Of a DNA stretch of 64,000 nt, positions 56,678-64,000 are shown one piece after another. The notes under the pieces are model-generated. The model had not been told where the DNA came from. It ran no database searches and worked only from the letters and a program-made list of their open reading frames with translations. A program made the translations under genes and the position numbers. Within the stretch, counting starts at the first letter, position 1; each line of letters opens with the position of its first letter. Source of the DNA: Pachyseris speciosa (Eukaryota; Cnidaria; Anthozoa; Scleractinia; Pachyseridae); the NCBI GenBank assembly GCA_016490735.1, contig JAEMWC010001467.1, positions 12,501 to 76,500 on the forward strand, read 5' to 3'.

Positions 56678-57598
56678 TTAAAGATCAAAATAATCTTCAA
56701 TGAAACGATACATATTTCTCAGTTCTTGGTTAGTTAGTGATTTCTGCCAAACAGCAAAAGCATAAAGATCCATTTCACAAAAATTAATTGCAGAACCATC
56801 TGTATGAACTTGACAACCAATAAACATTTCTTGTGCACTACCAGTCAATGTTGCTGAAATTGATCCTGTTCCAACTGGTGTCATTGATGAAATACCTCTG
56901 AAAAATTCCATATTATGACCATCAACTCGAACAGTAAAAACTTCAATATTTCCCGTCAGATTAGCCAAAGAAGAAACAGCAAGTCTTCCATTTAATGTAG
57001 AACCGAAATCAATATAACATGCTCCATTAATCCAAGGCAGATGAACACCAAATCTAATAGCACCCTTACCCCATTGAAATTGTGATTGATATTTTGTTTG
57101 TTTTGTGTTTGCAATGATTATAACAGTACAAGTATTTCCACTCTGTCCAGCAACTTTAGAAACATCAAATGAACTGTTCTCCAAGTAGTCATCACTGCCA
57201 TCAAAACGTATGAAAAACTTTTTCTTGACTGAATCTCTCAGTAACAATGGTTTTTTCGAATTAGAAGTTTGTGTAAAAGTGACATTATTAACAGGATCCA
57301 GCCAACTAGAAACTCTATCATCAGTATCAGTTGTCACTACAGACAGAGCTGGTATCAAAGCAATTGAAATTCCATCAAGAACAGGTATACCAGGCAGTGA
57401 ATTTGAAATAACAAAAGTTGCTCTATCTAACTTCAAATCTAGTTGTTTTTTTGTTACACAATCATCATCCGATGTTCCTTCATTAACATTTGTTATTTTA
57501 TTTCCTCCAATATCAAAATGCCCATCTTGTGTTAATGTAAATCCATCACCTTTATCACCTTTATTGTCTTGATTTAGTGAATGATTGAATAATCCCAT
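56678..57598 (-). CDS. Fibre protein with a LamG/concanavalin-like head
   Basis: 306 residues, ATG at 57598, TCTAA box 16 nt upstream. The N terminus MGLFNHSLNQDN is shared in form with the long fibre next door (MGVFNAQTNQDK). A stub NKGDKGDGF and the repeat-type element LTQDGHFDIGGNKITNV precede a ~190-residue beta-rich domain starting near residue 100, with WLDPVNNVTF, FIRFDGSDDYLENSSF and, at the end, DLYAFAVWQKSLTNQELRNM. The last motif is typical of LamG/pentraxin-like jelly-roll heads, which bind glycans or proteins. It is probably a virion attachment fibre. The frame is uninterrupted. Confidence 0.65.
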   Translation of the reverse strand: MGLFNHSLNQDNKGDKGDGFTLTQDGHFDIGGNKITNVNEGTSDDDCVTKKQLDLKLDRATFVISNSLPGIPVLDGISIALIPALSVVTTDTDDRVSSWLDPVNNVTFTQTSNSKKPLLLRDSVKKKFFIRFDGSDDYLENSSFDVSKVAGQSGNTCTVIIIANTKQTKYQSQFQWGKGAIRFGVHLPWINGACYIDFGSTLNGRLAVSSLANLTGNIEVFTVRVDGHNMEFFRGISSMTPVGTGSISATLTGSAQEMFIGCQVHTDGSAINFCEMDLYAFAVWQKSLTNQELRNMYRFIEDYFDL

Positions 57599-57609
57599 AT
57601 AATATTATT

Positions 57610-57614
57610 TTAGA
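57610..57614 (-). promoter_or_regulatory. TCTAA box of the LamG-fibre gene
   Basis: Minus strand TCTAAAATAATATTATATG, 16 nt from the ATG at 57598. It lies just beyond the stop of the long fibre gene. Confidence 0.65.
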
Positions 57615-60600
57615 TTAATTCATAATTACTTCAAGTGTGAATGCTGTATCAAATTCTCTACTATTGGGATGTGAATAGTCAATTATAAGATAGCCTCTCG
57701 ATAATGATTTGTTGATGTTGACCGTTGTGATGTTTCTACTCAAAGAAGATTGTCTGTGTTCATAAATAGTTGCTGGTATTGGCAAAGGCCCACCACCTTC
57801 AGCTTTTGTCTTGAAATAAAATATTCCGGGTTTTGTTCCTTGTATGATATACATTTTCTTAATATAAAAGTTATTGTTATGAATGACTAAAAAATCAGAG
57901 CCATTTATCAATACAGGCTTTAAAGCATTCTTATTATGTCCTTGTTTGGCTTTGACAGAGCAATTTAAATATTGTATTTGACCGATTATTCCATTCCCAT
58001 TCAAATTTAGATCACCTCCTAATTTCGGCCTATAGAGAGCAAATCCTCCGAGATCGAAAGCTGTTTCCATGGTTACACCTGTAACGCTTGAACGAAATAG
58101 ATTCAAACTATTATTATGAATTCTATACCCATTCAGATTTAAATCACCACCAAGTTTAGCCTCTTTATTAAATAGCTGTTCATATTAATATTATTCAGCA
58201 TTGTTAATTCGCCATTGTCTCCACCAAACAACCAATTATCATTTTCTTTCACATCAAAACCATTCAAATCTAAATCAGTTTGTAATTGTATTGTTTCATT
58301 CACGATTTTATAAGCTTCTGCGAAGTCGTAAACACTTGATGGAACGTCTACAGCTTCAAAATCAATACCATATGCAACACAATGAACTTTGTACTTATTT
58401 GGATAAGTTGGGTTAGCATTAATATGAATTGTACAATATAAATATTCAGGTGGTGAACTTACTGAAGGTTTTTCAATCCATAATAAATATCTCGAATGAT
58501 CTTCATTTCTGTTATCAAATTTTCTCCCTACAGTTTTATGAATTGTAATTCCACCAGTTGCACTGAATGTTACACTACTAAGACTCATTCCTTCATAATC
58601 AGGAAATAGCCATTCAAGAATGAAAGTGTATTTTCCATCTTTTATTGTGTACATATTAAATCCAATTATAGCTCTGTAAATATGATTAGCTTCTTTATTC
58701 AAGTCTATATCAATGACCTTTTTTGAAATCAAATGTGGTGAACGAGGTAAATTGACATATCCATTGACTTTCAAGCCATATTCAGTACTGACTTCATAAA
58801 TATCATTCATCAAATATTTGAAAGCATTCTTTGGATGAGAAGCAGATGAAATATGACTTTTTTCTAATTGATCTAAATTTACGGCATCGGTTTTATTTGT
58901 TCCTTCTTTTAAGTCAATGATTTTATGCCCTCCAAGTTTCATATCTGCTGCCATCGCATTTGTTCCATTCAATAATAAAGTGTTCGATCTAATAGCTATT
59001 CCAGCTTGATTTAAAACTCTAAAGTTCACTGCATCAGTTTCATTCACCACGTCCGCTAAATTCGTCACTCTATTTCCACCCATATTCAAATTACCATACA
59101 TTGCTTCTGTACCTTCTCTTCGAAGAAAATATTCGTCAGTATATCTTTTCGTCGCTGCGTTGTCTGGGTGGACAGGTGGAGCAAGATCTGTAATGGCATT
59201 GTTGTTCATATTCAGATTTTGTTGTGCAATCGTATCGAGTTTGGTTTGCAACCTCTGGTCCACATAACTTTTGTTTACAGCATCTTGTGGGTTTGAGGGG
59301 TTATCCTGCAGGTTGAGGATTTTGTTTAGTTTCATGTCAATATTACTGCCAAATGCAACATGGCCGTTTTCAATTTCATAAGCCGGGTCATGGAGAAAGT
59401 AAGACAAATTGGTATGATAGCCATAGGCCCCATAAACGATGATATGTGTTTTGGTGTTAGACGCAGGAGCTGTGCTAAAAAGTAAAACCTCAATTGACGC
59501 TTGACCGCCACCAGTTTTTCGATTCGGAAAAGCTTCTTCATATAACCATCAACATACGGGGTTTTGAGAAAAGGTTTTTGAAATGGCTGTCCCGCATCTC
59601 GTATGTTCAATGTGTGAAGATCAAGCCCAATTGTAGCTTGGCGTGGGTCTGATGGTGAGAAAAACTCAGTAACAAATGTATACTGTCCATTTCTTAAAGA
59701 TGTCACATTAAAACGAATTTTGGATGTAAAGTTGCCTCTTCGTTTGATGAAAAAAGACAATGATGACTTGTTTATGTGGTATGGTGATCTGTCAAAATTC
59801 TCAATTTGAAGGTTTGTTGCACCACTGACTGCAGAAGACTTGGATATGTCTTTTAACAGAAAAGCGAATGGGTTGCGTTGAGCTCCTGATGCTGAAAAAA
59901 CAAGGTCATCAACATACTTTTTGTTGGCAGAATCTTTATCAGAGTTTGGAGATCCAACATTTGTTATTTTATTGTCACCCATGACAAGATCGCCGGTCAT
60001 TGCAACACTTCCATCTTTTTTAAGAAATGGTGAAACATCAATGCCAGTAATTCCAGCAATTTCAGTATCAACATACCCCTTTGTGGCTGAATCATTGTTT
60101 GCTGTTGGCGCTGCTACATTAGTCAATTTGTTACCTCCAAGATTCAAATCAGAAGTCATTGCAACGCTTCCATCTTTTTTCACAAAGTTATTATTGAGAT
60201 ATGTTTTATCCGCTTTACCTATTGTAATATCATCAACGTATTTTCTATTTGCACAGTCTTGTAGAAGTATAGGGCTTGCAACATTGACTATTCTATGAAA
60301 ACTCATTTTAAGCTCACGATCAAATACAATTCTTCCTTCTTCTATTTCAAAAGCTGGGTCGTGAATATGTGATAAAAGGATATTAGAAAATCCATAAACA
60401 CCATAAACTATGACATGATGTTTGGCATTATTTGATAAATATGGTGAGATCAACAATAATTCCATTGATGTCTGACCAACATCTCGTTTTTTCAAGGAAG
60501 AATATTCTCTTGAGATAACCATCGACAAGATGAGTCTTTGGAAATGCTCTTTTTATTGAATCCTTTCTTTCAATTAAATTAGATGACAGATTGTCGTCAT

Positions 60601-61159
60601 CGACTGTTGCATTATTTGGGTTACCATCAGTATAAAACTCAACAACTAAAGTGTACTTTGAAACTTCCAATTGTGACAAATCAAAACGAAGAACAGTTGT
60701 ACGACCAGCAGTAGGAATGACAAAAGACAAGGCTTTTTTATTTATTGAGTAAGGGCTTTTATTAAAATTTTCCAATTGCAGATTATTCGAATTTCTAAGA
60801 ATAGTTGTTTTTGATATATCTTCAAGAAGAAATTTAAATGGATTAACACGTGTTCCTTCAATTGATAAAACAGCATCGTTGACGTATCTCATATTAACAG
60901 CATCTTTGTTAGAAGTTGGGTCTGCTACATTACTAATTTTTTTGTTTTCAATGTCATAATTACCATCTTGTGTTAATTTGAATCCATCACCTCTGGGACC
61001 AACAGCTCCAGTAGCTCCTTGTGGACCAATTGCACCTGTATTACCTTTTGGACCTCTATCACCTTTTTCACCTTTGGGACCAATTGGACCTGCAGGGCCT
61101 CTTTCACCAGTTCCAGTTTCTGTTTTATCTTGATTTGTTTGAGCATTAAAAACTCCCAT
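57615..61159 (-). CDS. Very long modular fibre protein with collagen-like stem, frame-broken
   Basis: Four consecutive minus-strand frames (61159-60428, 60528-59332, 59407-58139, 58106-57615) read as one gene of roughly 1,170 codons. Only the first has an ATG and a TCTAA box; the other three open only on TTG, and each continues the homologous module of the one before. Order: MGVFNAQTNQDK, about 14 collagen-type Gly-x-y triplets (GPKGEKGDRGPKG), then modules of trimer-forming repeats (xKITNVxxPxxxxDAxxKxYVD, DLNLGGNK), two copies of a ~150-residue beta domain (INKxxLSF...VDGYxKxxFxxEK...VYGxYG) and a third, diverged one. Breaks: an A6 run at 60487-60492, an A5 run at 59515-59519, and 58161-58172. 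Probable role: trimeric surface fibre. Confidence 0.65.
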
Positions 61160-61171
61160 TATACAATCTTG

Positions 61172-61176
61172 TTAGA
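61172..61176 (-). promoter_or_regulatory. TCTAA box of the long fibre gene
   Basis: Minus strand TCTAACAAGATTGTATAATG; 17 nt to the ATG at 61159, the only one not at 16. Confidence 0.65.
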
Positions 61177-61395
61177 TTAATCTTCCAAGAATTCAGGTGG
61201 TATGGTTTCATAGATGACAGGTAGTCTCTTATTGTTTTTCAATACTTTTTGGGTCCTCCTGTATACTTCCATTTTGATTTTTTCAGTGATTTCAAATGGT
61301 GTTTCAACAGCAGCGTCAGGTTTGATCAATTTTTCGATTCTTTCTGTTCTGGGATTCTCCTGTTTTTCAACATTTTGGAAATTATTGATTGCCAT
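61177..61395 (-). CDS. Small conserved-looking protein, 72 residues
   Basis: The ATG at 61395 lies 16 nt below a TCTAA box, and a second TCTAA sits 5 nt closer. The protein is soluble, charged and mostly helical (ERIEKLIKPDAAVETPFEIT, EKIKMEVYRRTQKVLKNNKR) with the end LPVIYETIPPEFLED. No domain recognised. Its position between the packaging ATPase and the long fibre gene, with the same promoter box, argues for a real gene, perhaps a small virion component. Confidence 0.5.
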   Translation of the reverse strand: MAINNFQNVEKQENPRTERIEKLIKPDAAVETPFEITEKIKMEVYRRTQKVLKNNKRLPVIYETIPPEFLED

Positions 61396-61406
61396 ATAAT
61401 ATTAGA

Positions 61407-61411
61407 TTAGA
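61407..61411 (-). promoter_or_regulatory. TCTAA box of the 72-residue gene
   Basis: Minus strand TCTAATCTAATATTATATG; the first TCTAA is 16 nt from the ATG at 61395. Confidence 0.65.
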
Positions 61412-62050
61412 TTAAACAGCACCATAAAAATTTCTCTTGATTGTTTTCATCGGCTTGTCGACATAACAGAAGGAATATGGTTTTTTGGTTGCTTCAATGT
61501 ATTTCTTCTTGTCAATTCCAAGTTCTTGTGCAATCAAGTTCCTTTCTCTTGAGGATGGGAAATCATAAAGGCAGAAGTGACTGCAATTGAGTCTGATTGA
61601 TTTTGGGCATCCATAGAATGATTGTGTGAGATATATGACTGAACAGTTCTTGTGTCTTCCCTGAATGAAATAGCTGATTATCTGATCTTGTTTCTTGTCA
61701 GTCACGAAATCATCAAAAACAACCAATCGCTGCAAATTTGTGTCTTTTATTTGTTCAACTGGCAATATCTCTTCTTGACTGCAAACCAAGGCAGGATATC
61801 CAATGTGACTGCTTATTTCATCCATTACTTTCCGAAGATATTTGTACTTGTCTTGATCCAAATTTTTTGCATAAAGATGTATCTGATCATAATAAACCAA
61901 TGGTTCCATAATCAGATGCATGAACAATGTTGTCTTTCCAGATCCAGAATTACCAGCCAGCAGCATCCTGAAAGTGTCTTTTGGCATATACGGATACAAC
62001 TGTCTGAATGAATTCTTTAAACCCTGAATATCATAATTAGGGATTTCCAT
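61412..62050 (-). CDS. A32/HerA-type genome-packaging ATPase
   Basis: 212 residues, ATG at 62050 with a TCTAA box 16 nt upstream. Walker A is GNSGSGKT at residues 33-40; Walker B is RLVVFDDF near 108-115 with two Asp; VIYLTQSFYGCPKSIR near 133-148 is the sensor/arginine region typical of this clade. The length is close to that of packaging ATPases of Polintons, virophages and small NCLDVs, which drive DNA into capsids. The frame is intact. It is divergent from the gene at 62087, and their promoter boxes form a shared near-palindrome. Confident at family level; whether Polinton-like or NCLDV-like needs a tree. Confidence 0.85.
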   Translation of the reverse strand: MEIPNYDIQGLKNSFRQLYPYMPKDTFRMLLAGNSGSGKTTLFMHLIMEPLVYYDQIHLYAKNLDQDKYKYLRKVMDEISSHIGYPALVCSQEEILPVEQIKDTNLQRLVVFDDFVTDKKQDQIISYFIQGRHKNCSVIYLTQSFYGCPKSIRLNCSHFCLYDFPSSRERNLIAQELGIDKKKYIEATKKPYSFCYVDKPMKTIKRNFYGAV

Positions 62051-62061
62051 ATGTAAATAGT

Positions 62062-62075
62062 TTAGATTAGTCTAA
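62062..62075. promoter_or_regulatory. Bidirectional promoter: TTAGATTAGTCTAA near-palindrome
   Basis: TTAGA (62062-62066) is the minus-strand TCTAA box of the ATPase gene, and TCTAA (62071-62075) is the plus-strand box of the 62087 gene. Each lies exactly 16 nt from its ATG. Confidence 0.7.
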
Positions 62076-62086
62076 CACAATTGTAT

Positions 62087-62931
62087 ATGGATATAGAACG
62101 AATGAAAAGGCTTCTAAAAAGTGGAATTGAAGCCGGAAACAAAACAAGAGAAGTTCGTGATGTTATCAAGACTTATGAATACAGAAAACAGGATGCATAT
62201 GATACAACATCAGAATTGCTGAAACCCTCTATTGATGTCCAGAAGAGTGTGAAAGAAAGTGTTGACAAAAAACAGGATGAAGTTATTGAACAGTTGAAAA
62301 AGAATCAAAAAGCCTTGACATCTGGTTTCGAAGATCTTATGCTGATGAACACGTTACCTGAATCAGTACCAATGAAAACAACATTACCAATTGATTACAA
62401 ACCTAAAATGATGACTGAAACAGAAGCACCATATAAGTCGAATCTTGATAAAGGTTTTTCACTTGAGGATATTCAAACATTGATGAAATATAAATTGCCT
62501 ACTCCATCACAGATATTTAAATCATATATGGATGGTGAAATCGACATCAACAAGTATGATAAAATGATTGGTAAATTAACCCAAGATGTTGCAAGAGAAA
62601 AAGCTCATCTATCACAAACCAAAACGAAGAGGGATAAATTCAAAGAAAAATTTATGAATTGACTCAAGAGATCAAATTACTGCAAAAGTACCGAAAAAGA
62701 ATTGGCGCAGTTGAGGAAGGTGCATCAACTATTGGTTCAGGCATGGGTTCAAGGGATGCATTTTTGGGTGACATGCTTTCAAGACTACAGTTACTTGGTG
62801 GGTCTATTTCAGCCGGCAACAACAGCAAAAATGTTCAAAATGAATTCACAAAAATATTGCATACATTGAACAGACTGGGAATCCTGAAAACCGGTGAGCT
62901 AAATAAAATAATGATGAAATATCTAATGTAA
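62087..62931 (+). CDS. Coiled-coil viral-cluster protein, frame-broken
   Basis: Start at the ATG at 62087 (MDIERMKRLLKSG), set by the TCTAA box at 62071. The first frame runs 191 codons to 62662. The next (62659-62931) has no ATG, opening only on TTG, and picks up directly, so I read one protein of about 280 residues broken at an A5 run (62646-62650). Features: long charged helices (EVRDVIKTYEYRKQDAYD, DKKQDEVIEQLKKNQKALTS), a Pro-rich middle (LPESVPMKTTLPIDYKP), a helical segment with KLPTPSQIFKSYMDGEIDIN, and a Gly/Ser-rich part (EGASTIGSGMGSRDAFLGD) before helices at the C terminus. Function unknown; a virion or assembly protein is plausible from position. Confidence 0.55.
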
Positions 62932-63079
62932 AAGTATATAACAGAAATTTCATTACGATTCAACAGTAAAAACAGAGACAAAATTGGTGTTAGTAAGAGT
63001 CATGATTTTAAAAAAAGATTCAATACACCTCTTAAATTAAGAATGATTTGAAATATAAAATAGCTGTGGATTCATCAAT
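62932..63079 (+). other. Short intergenic spacer in the viral cluster
   Basis: AT-rich. Contains the palindromic TCTTAAATTAAGA near 63031-63043 but no TCTAA box at the 16-nt position of the next ATG. Confidence 0.5.
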
Positions 63080-63721
63080 ATGACATACAGTTGGTACAAT
63101 ATCAGAGATATTTATGGGAATAATCAAATCAAATACAGCTATGACAAAGGTGTAAACTGGGAAACAATAACATTCGTTAACGGGATGTATTCATACGACG
63201 ATATCGATAGTTACATTCATAAGTATATGAGTAAAAATAGCCATGTACTTAATCCATCTGAAACAGACAAATCAAAATTCAAGTATGGTATTAACATTTA
63301 TTTCGTTTTGTCAACATATCGCATTTTGATTGAACTTGATGAAAACTATCGAGTGGATCTCAGAAATAATGATTTCAGAAAACTTATCGGTTTCGATTCA
63401 AAATTAGTTTCAGTAAAAGAATATGGAACAAATCTACCTGATATTACAAGAGGAGTAGATGAAATTTATATCAATTGTGATTTGGTGACAGATAGCATTG
63501 TTGATGGAAATAGCACAAATACAATCGCTGTTATTCCAGTCACAGATCTAGTCAGAAGTTTACCTTTCACTTACAAACCTCTTTTTCTTAAATGGAATGA
63601 TATCTCAACACATAATATCAGCTCAATACGCTTTTATGTCACAGACTCTTCTGGAGCTCCAGTCGATTTAAATGGGATAGATTGGTATATTGAGTTATTC
63701 TTGAGAGGGACAGAATTATAA
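63080..63721 (+). CDS. Putative jelly-roll structural (minor capsid/penton-like) protein
   Basis: 213 residues, ATG at 63080, uninterrupted. The protein is rich in predicted beta strands and ends with SSIRFYVTDSSGAPVDLNGI followed by DWYIELFLRG. This 'xxDxxGxPxDLNGxxWxxxLxx' ending resembles minor capsid/penton-type proteins of Polintons and related viruses. Other visible parts are FRKLIGFDSKLVSVKEYGTN and the middle segment EIYINCDLVTDSIVDGNSTN. No TCTAA box stands at the usual place. It is a single-jelly-roll-like candidate only; the major capsid gene is not in the window. Confidence 0.5.
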   Translation: MTYSWYNIRDIYGNNQIKYSYDKGVNWETITFVNGMYSYDDIDSYIHKYMSKNSHVLNPSETDKSKFKYGINIYFVLSTYRILIELDENYRVDLRNNDFRKLIGFDSKLVSVKEYGTNLPDITRGVDEIYINCDLVTDSIVDGNSTNTIAVIPVTDLVRSLPFTYKPLFLKWNDISTHNISSIRFYVTDSSGAPVDLNGIDWYIELFLRGTEL

Positions 63722-63734
63722 AACCTAATAGTAT

Positions 63735-63970
63735 ATGAAACGGTTTGAGTTTAAAAAATATGAACAACATGGTGAAGGTATTGTGACTGATATGATCAAA
63801 ACAGCTGGAAAAAAAGCAGCCACAACAATTAGTGAACATGTAGGTAAAAAAGCCGGTGACAAAATCATAGAACTTTAAGCAAGAAAAAGAGAAAGAGTGG
63901 AACTGAGAGTGTGAGCCAGACTGGTGGTTTAATCAAAAGAAAGAGAGGTCGACCTCGTAAAATAAAATAA
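63735..63970 (+). CDS. Small basic protein with AT-hook-like end, frame-broken
   Basis: The first frame, ATG at 63735, runs 47 codons (MKRFEFKKYEQHGEG, an Ala/Lys-rich helix, EHVGKKAGDKIIEL) to a stop at 63878. A second frame without ATG continues at once with a Lys/Arg-rich segment (SKKKKRKSGTESVS, TGGLI) and ends KRKRGRPRKIK at 63970. The RGRPRK core is an AT-hook. The break lies in a T run at 63874-63876. Small basic proteins of this kind condense DNA in adenovirus-like virions, so a core-protein role is a fair guess. No standard TCTAA box, though CCTAATAG lies 11 nt upstream. Confidence 0.45.
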
Positions 63971-63976
63971 CTTTTA

Positions 63977-63981
63977 TCTAA
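63977..63981 (+). promoter_or_regulatory. TCTAA box before an ATG at 63993
   Basis: TCTAACACAATAATATATG: the box is 16 nt before an ATG at 63993-63995 whose gene runs off the window. It closely matches TCTAACACAATTGTATATG at 62071. Confidence 0.65.
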
Positions 63982-63992
63982 CACAATAATAT

Positions 63993-64000
63993 ATGTCAAA
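63993..64000 (+). CDS. Start of a further viral-cluster gene (cut by window edge)
   Basis: ATGTCAAA only. The call rests on the TCTAACACAAT box 16 nt upstream, identical in form to the one at 62071. Confidence 0.4.

Noticed and set aside
59515..60492. Programmed ribosomal frameshifting in the fibre gene
   Set aside because: The two homologous sites need shifts in opposite directions, and neither shows a canonical heptamer with the right frame. Homopolymer indels explain both more simply.
59332..60528. Independent fibre gene starting at 60528
   Set aside because: No ATG and no TCTAA box at the expected distance; the start is homologous to the interior of a module.
61000..61159. Host collagen exon
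   Set aside because: The Gly-x-y run is short, lies directly after an ATG with a viral-type promoter box, and leads into fibre modules in an intron-less gene.

Overview
The window is animal nuclear DNA and most likely cnidarian, probably an anthozoan such as a stony coral or sea anemone. It is AT-rich and dense in repeats. It carries tRNA-headed SINEs with TTATTATT tails, DIRS/Ngaro-like, Gypsy, CR1/L2-like, L1/Tx1-like and Penelope-like retroelements, many small inverted-repeat elements, one intron-less class A GPCR gene, and a Polinton/NCLDV-like viral gene cluster. The assignment rests on my recognition of these families; no search was run. There is no bacterial content.

Layout. 1-3.1 kb: decayed tyrosine-recombinase-type (DIRS/Ngaro-like) retrotransposon on the minus strand (RT start, CCHC-like knuckle, gag-like ORF) with an SGNH-hydrolase ORF beside it. 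3.4-10.9 kb: small MITEs and a minisatellite split by a ~5.9-kb element (4956-10824). That element has 15-bp terminal inverted repeats and a core of ~116-bp satellite units, part of it duplicated in 779-bp steps. 12-22 kb: SINEs, a Mutator-like element with a 9-bp target duplication (14922-16099), an inverted copy of the satellite family and a LINE RT tail. 25-28.7 kb: a broken chromodomain gene, a broken copy of a coiled-coil family, a MITE and a possible exon. 29.3-33.1 kb: broken Ty3/Gypsy pol and gag. 33-38.8 kb: Penelope-like tail, MITEs, foldbacks, SINE and a 5'-truncated L1/Tx1-like LINE. 40.4-41.2 kb: the only intact host-type gene, a rhodopsin-like GPCR. 42-47 kb: SINEs, MITEs and a cluster of CACGTG boxes. 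47.7-52.2 kb: a three-level nest in which a Penelope-like copy is split by a CR1/L2-like LINE, itself split by a second Penelope-like copy with an 11-bp target duplication. 53-54.1 kb: diverged copy of a 23-kb segment.

54.7-64 kb is the most interesting part: one end of an endogenous virus-like element that runs off the right edge. It encodes a VLTF3-like late transcription factor, an A32/HerA-type packaging ATPase, a membrane-hairpin protein, a LamG-type fibre, a very long modular fibre with a collagen-like stem, a jelly-roll-like structural candidate and several small conserved-looking proteins. Seven of its genes carry TCTAA almost exactly 16 nt upstream of the ATG. I read this as a shared promoter, perhaps read by the element's own late transcription factor. 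The major capsid, protease, polymerase and integrase genes are not in the window. Most frame breaks here sit in homopolymer runs, so they are either mild decay or assembly error.
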